A DNA stretch of 64,000 bases from positions 9,207,575 to 9,271,574 of the forward strand of contig BROE01000022.1 in the NCBI GenBank assembly GCA_036571765.1, in the 5' to 3' direction. Below are positions 14,243 through 26,483 of this stretch, piece by piece; the stretch's first letter is position 1; each line of letters begins with the position of its first letter. The notes under the pieces are model-generated. The model worked only from the letters and a program-made list of their open reading frames with translations, was not told the DNA's origin and ran no database searches. The translations under genes and the position numbers were made by a program. The stretch comes from Plecoglossus altivelis. Taxonomy: Eukaryota > Chordata > Actinopteri > Osmeriformes > Plecoglossidae.

Positions 14243-17200
14243 CACGATCGGCTCCAGGCTCCTGCGTTGTTCCTCGTCAAAGCCTAATTAGAGTGGTGTT
14301 GGAGAAGGGAGTTTGTAAGCCCCTTTGTAAGCCCCCGTCCCCTGTCCTCTTGCCCATCCACCTGAAGCCACTAGGGAACCCACACATCCTGATTGCATGT
14401 GGAGCCTGAGAAGCCAAGCGGAACACTCTGGAGAGACAGAAAGACTCAATTACCAGAGCTGCCAGAGCCTGAGAGAGAGGTGTACACACACAAAGGTTAT
14501 GTCTGTAAAGCACAGGGGAGACAGGAGCTATTAGGTACTGTACGTTCAACATGCTACACTTGAAACCTCGTGACAGCCGTGACGCAGTCATTACTTCACG
14601 GCCTGCTCAAGACAGATCTGGAGTTTTTAGACTCTGACTCAGGTCGTACTTAAGCTTCCAGGAAAAACTTGTATTGTTCAACTTTCCCAGATGAATAGCT
14701 TGTACTCCATTCAGTATACGCGATGTGATTTGCCAGGGCTGTTACCGCCCATGTAGACTATAATTTGATGTATTTCAAAATGCCAACAAAATGACCAGTC
14801 AAACGGGAGTTTAACTGTAAAATGAATTACCATAAATGATTTCACGGTATTGAATTCCTAAAAGGGGATCCCAAGAATTCAGAGCTAATACAAAATACAT
14901 CTTAATCACTGGCAAAGACAGGAAACTGTATTCCCAAAGCAACAGCAGGTGTCTGTAAACTGCAAATTTCTACAAATGCATGTGAATGACTTTGTTTGTC
15001 TCCCTTCCTGTCTTCACTTTTTGGATGTGTGAGGCAGCAGCTCCTTCTGGTTTTATTCTGGTTTTATTAGGAAGGACTGTCTGGTTACTCTAGACACAAA
15101 TATGAAAAGGAACAGTCATCCTGCTGTCACAGACCACAGTCATTATTCTTGCTCCAGCTGCAGACGAACCATTATAAACTGGAAGAACAGTTGGTGTGTC
15201 TGCGTGAGTGAAATACTTCTATGTGCACAGTATGAATAACGTTGGCAACAATAGTTGACAATAAATGCATGATCCACCTGAAAACAACATCTTAAATACC
15301 TAAAAAGATGATATTGTTCTGTCACAGTCTGTTGCCTCATTGTACTTGTACCATTCACGTGGTCTCCAGTTTAGCCTCCGATGTGGCATCAAGGACTCAT
15401 ATCTTAAATCTCCAGAGGTCAGCCAGGAGAATCTGTTTTGAACGGCCGATGGTTGTTGCAGTTAGATAAAGATTTGCATATGATCTGAAATGGATGTGAA
15501 TATACACTTGTTCGTCAAACTGTCAACGGCAGCTTTGTACCAAGTAGAATATGGTGTGCTTCCTGTTGAGTCAAGGCTTTGATCCTGAGGGTATACACAG
15601 GAAGAAGACATGCACTACAACCAGACGAACGTGGGTAGCTGGCAGAACTGATGCGTGAGACTGCCGAGAATAATAATCCTGGATTAATTCACAACCAGAA
15701 ATAAGATTTGTAAGGCCTAATTAAATGATAAACCCTGGGTTTAAACATGACTTGACATGGTTTAAAAGTTCATCTGCGTTTTAGTTCACCATTATTGTTG
15801 TGATAATCCTATTTAAGACGACCAAACAGACAGGTGTTATCACACCCTGTGCATATTATACAGCGAGAGAGCTTTAGGGGAGGGGGAAAGGCCAAGTGGT
15901 TTCTACCAACAGCTCTCCAGACCAATCTGCTTCAAAGACAGACTCTCCTATCATGTGTGTGAGGGAGCACCTCTCCATTGGAAGCCGTTGAAGAGAGGGG
16001 GTGTTTCAAACCTGTTAGGCCTTTGGAGAAGGAACTGCGGATCATGAAATGTAACAATGTGCTTGTCGCAATGTGGTCAAACCACATGGCCATTTCTTTG
16101 AATTTGAGATTTCTAAATCCGATAGTATGAATATGAATGACATCATATTTGATATTATCTTCTTTAGACATGCAGACAGTGTGTAATAGTTTGGTGAAAC
16201 CACACAGGGATGTAAAGACAGGGTCCTCAGACAGTAAACACCCCCATACTATCCACTGAATTAGTTCTGTGGTTAACACAATGAACAACTGCACTGGTAC
16301 TTACTGTGACATGTAAAAATAGTTTAACTTCCTTTTTCATCCATTACATTTTTTTGAAAGCATTTTTTTACGATTTTCAGTGTTAACAAACACATTCACT
16401 ACTCGCTTCCAAAATATTGGGGTATTACTCTTACAGTTACTATGATAATGTGCAAGATTGGCAGCAGTAGCAGTAGTAGAATTGGTGGGGGATTATTTTT
16501 CTTGTTGAGCATGTGGGTGGCAGATGAGTCATGACCAAACCACGAGACACCTTCCAGCGTGGCCTACAGTATCAATGCACTTACCTTGTTAGAAATGCTA
16601 CACCACACAAACGTTGCTATGTTTCACCCCCTCAGAACCACAGAATCTTCGACATCTGGCTTCTGTGAAAAGACTCTCATTTATGGATAGTCCATTTCGG
16701 TTTGAGTCCTTCAACCGTTGCCCCCGCCCTACGCTGATGTCTACCCAGAGCAGAAAGCCACCTCGCTGTAACATTCAAACTATGTAGTTGTCAGACGGTA
16801 GGTAGGCAGAAATTGCACGTGATCTAACAAACTACAGAGGCAGACTCGAGCGTTACTGTAGGTTTGTCTCCTACAAAACATTACAACGACAACAACAAAA
16901 CATACAACAAACTGTTCATGCCTGTAACAGAAGCCAAATGTTGCTTTGATAGAACTTCATTGACAGTGTCATTTCAACCATCATAAAGGAGACTGCCAGA
17001 TAGACACTCAAAGGGCACACAGGCGAATGGATTGATCTCATTTCAACTGGGTAAAGCCTGTGGAGAACGTTGGGGTCGTTTTGCCACACATGAGCTGTGA
17101 CCAATCAGATTCACCATGCCAGTGTAATGACATCCCTCATCCAGTGTCCTTGAGCTGGCTTGCTTTCAGAGGCAGCATGCGTGGCAAATGGGATTTCATT

Positions 17201-18649
17201 CAAAGCTTCTCAAATGCATTTCTTCTCCTAGTGACCCAAATCTGGAAAATAGCCTTTACGCTGTAAAAAGCAACACCGCTGCTTGATATCCTCTATTAGA
17301 GAATGTCAGTAAGACCAACAACTTCTAAGAAAGCAGTTTCAGTTTTACTGTAATGTGTCATACACAAATATCTGTCTACACTTTTCTTTGGCGATGACAG
17401 AGCATGCCAAAAGCTCCTTCTCGCCTTTCAAATCTGCCATAAAACGGCTTGTCTAAGGAGTCAATATTAAAATGAGGGCTATACAGTTATTCTCCTGGAA
17501 TACGGCGATCGTGTCTCAACCAACCTAAGGTAGAATAGCTATGACCAACTAAAGACACAACAGTGTCACAACAGTCCTCACAGCCATCGGGGCTGAGATC
17601 TGCAGCAGGATTATGTCGTTATTAATTAGTGCTGTAAGTCTGGTTAGGTGATGGGATGTGACTTCTGGACCTTGGAGAAGAGCAGCACGGTATGTGTCAT
17701 TATCCTAACAGGGTATGTGTAGGGCAGGTACTGTAGACAGATGGGTGCAGACTGTGTGGACTGTTTTTGATGAGTGATTTTTACAGGGAGGCTCCTTGAC
17801 CTTGACCAGATAACATATCTGTGTTCTGCAGTCTCCAGAATAATCATTTTGTTCGTTTGCTGTCTGGGAGCTGAGCATCTCTACTTGTTCATGGAGCTTT
17901 CTGGGCACACACAGTCATGATTCTGCATCTGAAGTAAACATGTCAAAACACCCCAGAAAATGCAGAAGGAGATTGGACCGTAGGCAGGGCCATTCGATGA
18001 TTGGAATCTGATGTAAGTACTGCACAGTGAGATGCCATGGCTTCACTACCTTTCACTTGACTAATCTATAGCCAGTAGGTTTGATTGAGGTCAGAGGGTG
18101 ATGGTTATTTATCTGGCCATTAAAGTGACTACACATGCACATAAGCAAGCATGCAAGTGCAGTTGCAGATGTCTATGCACACACCCACACATATTCAAAT
18201 ACGGTGTGTTTTTAGTCTTTGCGTGACATTTCAAACTAGTTAAAAATTACTTTCAAAACATTTGAAATCCAAAACATCAAAAACTATTCTTTTTAGGGGG
18301 TTAGAATATGTTTAAAATCCTTGTCTTCAGTGCTGCTGTTTTAAAAAAAATTGGCTGAGGAACAACAAAAATAAGAAGAGAACAGTCTTTTAGATGGAAT
18401 TGGAATTTGACGGTAGAAACTTGTCTTTGTATTTAAACAAATGTCATCTCCTTCCATTATTTACCACAGAAGATTGCCGTACACATACAACCATTTAAAA
18501 GCATCAGAACATACTGTTACAGAGAACAAGATTGAAGAACAATTAAGAACACATTAAAAACAGTCAAAAAGTATGATATAGAATAAAAGCTGCAGTGCAG
18601 TTTAAGAAATCAAATGCAAGGGGGACATGCAGGAAAGTGAGTGATATCC

Positions 18650-19015
18650 TTGAGTTGGGTTGAATTAAAGGCAACATCAAACAGTCATGTCTTCAACCTG
18701 GATTTACTGGAGCTGTGAGTCTCAGCAAGCCTGCAGCTTTCAGGAACCTTGTTCCAGATATGTGAAGCAGAAAAACTAAACGCAGCTACTCCCAGTTTAG
18801 TTCTGACTCTTGGAACGCAACGTGGATCAGTCCCAGATGACTTGAGCGGTCTAGATGATTCATTAGGTAGCAGCAGATAACAAATGGTTTGAGGCTCTAA
18901 ACAATTCTGTGCTTTGTAAACAAGCAGTAGGATTTTAAAATCAATTCTTTGTTGAACAGCCAACAAAAATGAAAAGACCTCAGAACTGGAGGTTCAGGGA
19001 TCCACTTGTTTGGCC
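18650..19015 (-). mobile_element. Degraded LINE (L2/Maui-like) reverse-transcriptase C-terminal fragment
   Basis: Read on the - strand, the translation contains the C-terminal landmarks of L2-clade LINE ORF2 proteins: QQRIDFKILLLVYKA, then RSSGT-like and VPRVRTK, then AAFSFSASHIWNKVPESCR, and a terminal SRLKT. The frame is broken by a stop just after SRLKT, where LFDVAFNS continues. Only about 110 codons of a protein that is normally near 1,000 residues remain, so this is a 5'-truncated dead copy. The clade call rests on remembered motif patterns, not a search. Confidence 0.75.
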
Positions 19016-19369
19016 TTAGTGATGCTTCATACTCTTCCTTCTGCTAGACGCAGATGACTGGTATGCAGATGGGCTACAGTTCTCTACAGAACTGATCACA
19101 CTGTACAATCAACCCTAACATTAATGACTATTTACTTCATATCAGAATCTGTGACAGCAAACAGTCCCCTCTAGTCACATCCTATCCTAGAGATGATGTC
19201 ATATTTCTTATTTATGCTCTCAATTATTTTTCTCAAACATTTCCATCCACATGTTTTTAATAAATGTTTGTTTCTAGATAAAAAGGCCATTATAAAATAC
19301 GTATTCAAGTTTCTGTGTTTTTGTTGGTGTTATCACCCTCCATGTTAATAAGAGTAATCTCTATTGGCT

Positions 19370-19975
19370 GTGTCTGGCTTTTTCTTTCTCTGCCTGATGC
19401 AGAAAGGATTATTCATGCCTTCATTTCATCCAGGCTTGATAATTGAAATTCACTGTTTGCAGGTCTGTCAGCCAACTCAATCAAGAGGTTACAAAACATA
19501 CAGAATTCAGCTGCTGGTGTCCTGACCCACACATCTTCATGTCAGCACTTGCTGCCATTCCAATCTCAAAATGATTTAAACATTTGTACGTTAACCTTCA
19601 AAGCAGTGCATGGGGCTCGGCCCCAGTCTATATTTGGATCTGGTCACACCTCAGACTCACCTTCCGACCTCTTTGATCAGTTGGCTTTGTCTGTACCAGT
19701 TTGCAAATTCAAAATGTTGGGCGTACGGGCCTACTAATGCACCACTCCTAAACTGTGGAATTCACAGTTTTCATCCGAAATGCTAATTTGCTTGACCATT
19801 TTAAGAATTTGCTAAGAATAAATCAGGTTTTCTAAATAGTTCATTTATATGCACTTGTTCTTGTTGTAATGGTATATTATATTATGTTTTACGATTGTTA
19901 TGTGCATTGCAGTGTAGCAATTTGAGTGCAAGAAAGTTGTATTACAAATAAAAAGTAGTATTATCATTAACGACA
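19370..19975 (+). mobile_element. Degraded LINE (L2/Maui-like) fragment with 3' tail
   Basis: On the + strand the frame reads DAERIIHAFISSRLDN, then SIKRLQNIQNSAAGVLT, then LTFKAVHGARPQSIF. This matches the region just upstream of the C-terminus of L2-type reverse transcriptases. Stops and frameshifts interrupt it. The segment 19,905-19,970 (GTAGCAATTTGAGTGCAAGA followed by AAATAAA and ATT-rich sequence) resembles the characteristic 3' end of this LINE group. It lies about 350 bp from, and inverted relative to, the fragment at 18,650-19,015. The divergence of the two suggests independent insertions or an old inversion. Confidence 0.75.
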
Positions 19976-21600
19976 CTTACCAACGTGTTAAGACCTCAGT
20001 ACCTATTAACAACTGTTTAAGCATTCGGATCTAAAGTGCAACCAGTTTTCACTTTTACCAATCATCAGAGGTTTTATCTGGCAAAGTCCCTGTCAGAGGT
20101 GGCGAAGGCACAGTCAACTGTGTCATGGGGGTGGCACATGGAGGTGCCACAAAGGACACAGTGCTAGTGTTTCACACGGTGGGAATCAAAGCCTTAAAAA
20201 GCAAGCCTGGCTGTGACCAAAACACAAGCTGTTTGAACAAAATCATGTACGGCTTTAGTAAACGGCGCTTGCCCTCGATGGCGGTCCTCCGGTGAAATAC
20301 GACGCAATCCCCACAGCTGTCTGTGTAAGATATGACATGGTGGCGTGAGGATGTACACCCCGGCCTGCGCCGATAACTTTGAGCACCTCTCCACCTCCCC
20401 GTGGCCCCCTCCCAACTCATCTCTGCACTGATGAGCCTGCCGTTCGAGAAGAGGTTCTTTCATCAGCGTGCATGAGGGAACGCTCAGTCTAAAGTCAGAG
20501 GGGCTGGTAATAAACATTGCTCAGTTCCCCTGGTTTCAGAGGGACTTGTCACCAGTGTTGTCATGAGATCCTGGGGCAGGTGGATGGGAAACAAGTATAT
20601 ATGCCTTCTGGAGCCATTCAACATTAATGCTGAACAGATGTCGCCTGCTTGTGGCTGAGTTTCAAATAATAGCTACAATAACTGTTTTGCAATAGAGAAC
20701 TCGGACGTTTCTGAATTAAACAATTCTAAGAACAATTAAGAGGTGTGAAAACCTTCTATTGCATGGTATATGTATCAGCATACTTTAGTGTAGAGTTTCG
20801 GTGGTTTGGTTCGGCCCTTCATTGATCTAAATATACTTGCTGTAGAAGACACGTTTGACATTTGCCACAGAAACTCTCACAGGTTTGTGTTGACAACTCT
20901 CTAAAACAATTAAACAATATTTTAGGAGACTTTGCATGCACAATTTCTCTCAATTCTAACTCTAATTAGAAAACCCAAACATTGCACGTTGTAAACAATC
21001 ACGTGCCCCGAGTTTGTAGCTTCCTTGTTCACCATCAGGGGGCAGCACTGAGGTAAATTTCCATGAAAGATTCAACACACTGGTAAAATATGTATTAGTC
21101 TTTGTATGTATACTACCTTTAAATATGACTGAGCTATGCAAATTAATTATTTTTATTGAATGCTAAAACCTGAAGTGCGGTCAACTGAAATCAATTACTT
21201 TTCGCGTTCAAGCAGGAAGCAGCTTTCCTCTTTAACATTGGTTGTATATGAACGTTTCCTGTTTTAAAGTGGTTTATCGAGAATAGGCAGAAATGGTTTC
21301 ACATCATTGCTGTCATATGGCCAGCTGTCAGGATAAGTCAAATATAAGCACTAAAGATGATATGGGAGACTGTGAAAGTGAGAGACAGAAAGAAAGTACT
21401 ACTGCATTCAGTGAAATAGAGAACGGCCCAACAGCCAATTTTCTTCTTTCTTTTTTGTTGCCTTTTTTTCCTTTCTTTGACAGATCTGTCCACACATATC
21501 TTGTATGTTTGTGTGACAGAGATTTCTTCCCTATTAACAAGTCAATAAATTGTCAAATTGAGTGAGCAGGTACTAGTGGGTTGTGTATGGTCTGATGTGT
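19976..21600. other. Non-coding, no recognised feature
   Basis: No coding signal. The stretch contains one good CTCF-like site (21,032-21,045) and otherwise unremarkable AT-rich DNA. Confidence 0.6.
21032..21045 (+). promoter_or_regulatory. CTCF-like motif (forward)
   Basis: CCATCAGGGGGCAG matches the CTCF core CCASYAGRKGGCRS at 13 of 14 positions and is followed by CACTG. It lies about 5.4 kb upstream of the ikzf2 start-codon exon. Binding is not shown by sequence alone. Confidence 0.4.
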
Positions 21601-22345
21601 ACAAGGTGGTGGGTGTGGTTGAGGTGGGGAGGGAGGTAGATGTGGGCAGGGTAGTAGGGAAGGGGTGGAGGCAAAGATGGGGAGGGAGGTAGGGGAGGAA
21701 GGTCGGTAGGTAGGTAGGTAGGTCAAAGAGGGGTGGGGTGGGAGGCAGAGGTGGGGGGGGTTAGGTGGGGGAGGGGTTCTGTGGGGAGGATGGAAGGAGA
21801 GAGAGTGGGGAGGGAGGTAGGGAGGGAGGGAGAGGTGGGGAGGGAGGGAGCAGGGTAGAGGTCGGGTGGGAGAAGGGAGAGTGGAGGAGGGAGGGAGGTA
21901 GGTAGGGGAGGGGTGGGGAGGGGGAGGGAGAGGAGGGAGTAGGTAGGGGAGGAGAGGAAGAGGTGAGGAGGAAGGTAGGTAGGGGAGGGTGAGGAGGGGA
22001 GAAGGTGGGGACTGTGGTAGGGGAGGGGTGAGGAGGGAGAGATGAGGAGGGAGGTAAGTAGGGGAGGGGTGAGGAGGGAGAGGTGGGGACTGTGGTAGGG
22101 GAGGGGTGGAGAGGGAGAGGATGAGGAGGTGGTAAGTAGGGAGGGTGAGGAGGAGAGATGAAGAGGGAGTCAGTAGGGAGGGGTGAGGAGGGAAGAAGGG
22201 GGGTTAGGGCGGGGGGGGTATAACAATGTTTATTGTTCGGTAGGGGGAGGGGGGTGGAGGAGGGGAGGTGGGTGAGGGAGGTAGGTAGGGGAAGGGGTGA
22301 GGGAGGGAAAAGAGTGGGACTTGTGGGTGAAAGGGGAGTGCTAAA
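21601..22345. repeat. Polypurine G-rich tandem block, about 745 bp
   Basis: Almost pure G/A with GT interruptions on the + strand, built from GGGGAGGG and GGTAGGTAGG words. Part of it is a higher-order tandem: the marker GGGGACTGTGGTAGGGGAGG recurs at 22,007 and 22,085, a period of 78 bp. The many runs of three or more G make G-quadruplex or triplex formation plausible. Proline/serine-rich - strand frames over it are composition artefacts. Confidence 0.9.
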
Positions 22346-25300
22346 CGGTTTCCTGCCCACATCAGACACAATCCTAAAAGAGTGGAAACAACCCTAATAA
22401 TAGCAGCAACACTTTTGTCAATAAGAACACAAAAGACAGAACCCAGAATACAACTCTGAACAAAGAGAACATGTACTGTATCTGTCACAAGCTAGTCTCC
22501 ATACACTACGCAGCAGCTCGAGCGTACACGGGAACCATTTTAATTGTACATTTCAGTCTACGGGACAGTCAGTCCACTTTTGATCAAATCTATATGTCCT
22601 TAACACATTTTTGCGATTCAATAAAAAATACATTGGCGTAATTATCTGACTCAATGGACACAGTGTGTTACACTTTTGAAACTATAAACTATGGTCTGAC
22701 TCAGATCAGGGTTTTGCATGTCTGCTATGGCCAGAGAACTTCCATTAACCTATTTCTGCCAGTTCCACTGCCAGTAAGTTGCAATGTCACGTTGTCACTT
22801 ATCACTTTTCTTCTAGAGTACATGTCAAAAGGAGGAGAAACAAAACGAGGCCACCTCATAAAGGTGACTAATGTCAATGAATGTCAGAGCTTTCTCATGT
22901 TTTCATGCAGTGCGGAAATTGAATTGAATGCAATTGTTAATTGAGTCAATTGAGTTGTCTAGTATGTTACCTGCCTAACAAAATGTTGAATGAGCAAATG
23001 TAAATATAAATACCTCTATCATTGGTCAAAACATTTGACCCAGTAAGTGTTGCGTAAATGGCGCGTCTTCGACACAGGAGGGAGCCAGAGAGGGTCATTA
23101 CTATTTATATTTCTTTCAATACGGTTTAAAATAATTTGCCCTTCTGATTTACTTTGTTAAACGATGTATTAAAACACTGCTGGTCTGCGTGCGTTTTTAT
23201 TTCCATTCACACAGAGAATAAATGAACATCGATTAAGCCTAATTGTTATCACTATAAGAGAACTGCATCGTTAATGATGACGATTAAAGTAGCCTCTACT
23301 GATGTTTGCTGCATAATAGAGGGTGATTTGGATTATTATAACGGAAATCAAGAAACAATATTTCAGACATATTATAGACATATTCCAATAGCCTACCTTG
23401 TTAAAACCATGTAATCGATTACCGAGCTGCCGACTGCCCATACAGATTCGTTTGTCATGGTCAGATCAAGTTTCCAGAATAGCAACAGGCTAGTCTGATC
23501 TGCTTTCGAAGATGGAGGAAATTCCAGCGGGTTAACAAACTAGCCAATGCAGCCGACAAGATTTATCACAATAGGGCTCTAGTAAATGATAAGACATTTA
23601 ACGGGCGGGTGCTTTCGCGCACTTTAGGACAACCAAGTACAATGAGTTGTTTATTTAGATACTGAAACTATTCGAACAAAGTCCTGGCTTTAGTGGACCA
23701 ACACATCCATCGCCATCCGCTGTCGTTGTGTTGTCAGCACTGCGTCCACAGACAGGTGCGTCTTTCTGTGACAGTCGGCAGTGATAACTGTGATCTGTCA
23801 AGCAGTTGAAGTAGTTGTCCAGTACTATGTTGCAACACATAGGCAACAGGTTACCCTTCTGTGGGCCTGCTTTAACCTTCTTCATCGTTGAAGTTTTGAT
23901 GTAAGGAATGAATATCATTACATGCAATTCAGAATTAACTGAGTTATTATGTCATTGCAGTTGAACAGCTGTGCCTGGGGAATATAAGTGCGAGTTAACC
24001 TCATGTATATGAACGCAGCTTTGCATGCATCGATTATCAGTGTTGTAATATTAAGATCCAATATTTTTTTGAAAGCTTATGTTTTTCCAATGCCTTGGTC
24101 GGGTAAGCGTGTAAGCTCCCTGCCTCTTTTCTTTGGCTAATTCTTTGAAACCGGTGGATCCAGTTTTATCCCTCTCCTTCTTTCATTTAGAAACGTGTTG
24201 AGTCTTTCCACTTACCTCTTTGTTAGTTTTCCTTACCAACAGCACACTTAACCTTTAAGCGCATTAGTGATCTTTTTTTTGATCAATTGAGGGAGATTGG
24301 CACGGTGCGGGGGTCGCGCTTTGGGTGGAAAGGTTGACTTTGCGCGCTGCAAAGGAAGTAGCCTGTAATCAAATGAGCTTTAGGATAGATGCGCTCTTCC
24401 TAACTTTTCTCATTCAGACAGCAAGATCAGTTCGTGGATTGATCAACCTATTTCCTCTGCCAGTAGCCTATATATGTCTGTTTCCTCATGCTTTGTTTTG
24501 AAAATGACTTGAATGAAATCGGTAATTGAGGTAAACTGGTGTTTATTCAGTTATTAATATTATTATAAATAAGAAAGACGATTCACGGCATCCGAAAGAT
24601 ATAGACTGGACTATTTAAATTATAGAGGGAGGTGACAACCAGATATCAAATTGGTGGACATCATCGAAACAGTACGCATTTGCTCAGGGGGGACAACGAA
24701 AGGTAATTACTGAATACTTTGTTTTTAGTCAAATAATATTGTGTCTTGTAACTGTCGCTCCAACTTTATTCTCTATGTTGGAACACTGAAAGGTGGCGTA
24801 GATTATTGCTATTTGGCTAATAATATTTCTGAAAAGGCAACAGAACGGTTTCAACATGACACCCCCCTCAAACAGACGATAGTCAGTGAGTGTTTCTAGC
24901 AGACTTGTTCAACTTTGCCCGGGATAGGGTGCTGTTGCTCGATCGGTCTGTTCGTGTGGTAAGCATGTGCTCGTGTGCTCAGTTAGCTTGGGAACCAGAC
25001 GAATCTGCCAGCTCATGTTTTATTTGCTCTGGCATATGCTGAGTCTGATTGGCCACTTTACTCATTCAAACAGATTTCTCTCCGTCCAGAATCTGCTTTA
25101 AGCTATTGCAAAGGTTTTTTTTGTTTTACTATTTGTTGCGGAGTTAATAGGATGGCAGTACAGATAAGGCACCGATAGCTGCCTAGCTCAGTGCAGTGCA
25201 TGCTTGAAATCTTGTCTGGTGCATTGCATTGTCACTCATTGTCACAGTGACATGAGCCACTAACCTCAACAAGTAAGCCATGCGCTGTGGTTGCTCTCCA

Positions 25301-26423
25301 CCGCCAACACAAGTCAACAGCATGATGGGAAACGACTTGCCGATGACTGACTGTCCGACATTATCTTTTTTTTTTCGTCCTCCCAACCGATACCTCCCGT
25401 CGTCCACATTTAAGGCTTGAAAAGACAGATATGAACACATCTAGTTGTTCAGGGTAAACAGCAACCAGTGTGATGTTTATTTGCCTGTATGTATCCAACG
25501 CTATCATTACGTTATTGTAAAGGCCCCGGCCATTTCTGACCAATCGCATATTGTTTATTCCTGGCAGTATTATACTAAAATACATTTGAAACTTGAGTAG
25601 GAAACTTATTTGATCTAAATAATTGAGAAGGTGTTTGTATAATTAATATCCACCAGACTTCATGCTAGTCCTCATAGTTTATTATTGGTCTTACTATGAA
25701 ACGTGTCAGACGGAGTGTTGAGACTGTCAGAGCTCTATAAAAAACGATGTATTAATACTGGGTGTAACTAAATATTCAATAAAATGTGTTTTTAAATTGT
25801 TGCCAATTGTAAGCCTCCACAAGGCACTAAATCATTCTCACCGTGACCAGAGACAAGCACAGAGAGAGCAAGAAGGAGATGCACACAAATGCACACACAA
25901 CACAAGAACAAACGACTTTTCTTTGAAACACATTGAGTTGGCCTTCATCAAACTGGGGTGGGGGGGGGATAGAGGAGAGGGTGGATTGGATGGATCACTG
26001 TGCATGCAAGTCTGTAACATAGTGTGAACCTATCCTGCTAAATGTGTTACTTGTGTGGTTGGGCAAACTCAAACGAATGCCTGTATTTTAAACACGTGTG
26101 ACCTTAGGGTGGTTTGTAAAGCTACTTGCTCAGAGTTGTTATGTTATTTTGGCTCTTTAGAAACCACTCCTACAGAATCATTTGTATCCCTTCAACTATC
26201 AATGATGCATCCGTATGAGTAACTCTAAACTGTAGTTTCCCTTCACATTACTGACATACTACCAAACAAAACAGAAACTTACAAGTTCATGCTTGGATAG
26301 TCGATCAATGTTTACAATCGCTTATCGTACTCTGAATTGTTATCGGAGGACGTTATTTCATTTGGATGAATTGTACCGGTGAATAGATTTCAGCGTCCCT
26401 CTTACATTTTTTTTTTCCCGCAG
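22346..26423. other. Probable ikzf2 promoter/5' non-coding region and intron
   Basis: In mammals IKZF2 has at least one non-coding exon before the ATG exon, so the promoter should lie in or upstream of this stretch. A locally CpG-containing patch occurs at 24,290-24,360. No long open frame is credible. There are no repeats other than short T and G runs. Confidence 0.4.
24590..24702 (+). other. ikzf2: Candidate ikzf2 5' non-coding exon (3' border only)
   Basis: A good donor-like site (AACGAAAG|GTAATT) falls at 24,702/24,703, downstream of a patch richer in CpG than its surroundings. Its position 1.7 kb before the ATG exon fits a first non-coding exon. There is no transcript evidence, other donors in the area are possible, and the start coordinate is arbitrary. 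Confidence 0.2.
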
Positions 26424-26446
26424 GCCACGCAGCCCTCTGCAGGACT

Positions 26447-26483
26447 ATGGACACGGATGTTTCAACAGATGGGTACCATGCCA
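26447..26483 (+). CDS. ikzf2: ikzf2 (Helios) coding exon 1, start codon
   Basis: The exon encodes MDTDVSTDGYHA plus one base of the next codon, matching the N-terminus of vertebrate Helios (human begins METEAIDGYIT). The ATG has A at -3 and G at +4, a strong context. The donor is CCA|GTAAGT, intron phase 1. The acceptor side is an AG cluster: after a T-rich tract, CAG occurs at 26,421-26,423, then again at about 26,430-26,432 and 26,440-26,442. All lie before the ATG, so choice among them changes only the 5'UTR. This is the first of seven coding exons that together give 522 residues (human isoform 1 is 526). Confidence 0.88.

Larger units (their letters stand above)
1..18649. other. Non-coding flank upstream of ikzf2, no gene recognised
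   Basis: No open frame here resembles a known protein. The longest frames are about 100-190 codons. They either lie over simple repeats (6.2-6.8 kb) or have ordinary non-coding composition and no exon-like splice borders. In human the gene beyond the IKZF2 promoter is SPAG16 in divergent orientation; I looked for WD40-like coding on the - strand and saw none. The DNA is AT-rich and mostly single-copy in appearance, with short microsatellites listed separately. It probably serves as the 5' regulatory landscape of ikzf2, which is inference from position only. Confidence 0.6.

Noticed and set aside
21761..22369. 202-codon Pro/Ser-rich - strand frame
   Set aside because: Composition artefact of the G-rich tandem block, which is low-complexity throughout.
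1..26000. Divergent SPAG16 gene expected from human synteny
   Set aside because: No WD40 or SPAG16-like coding sequence was seen on the - strand. It may lie outside the window or be rearranged in this fish.
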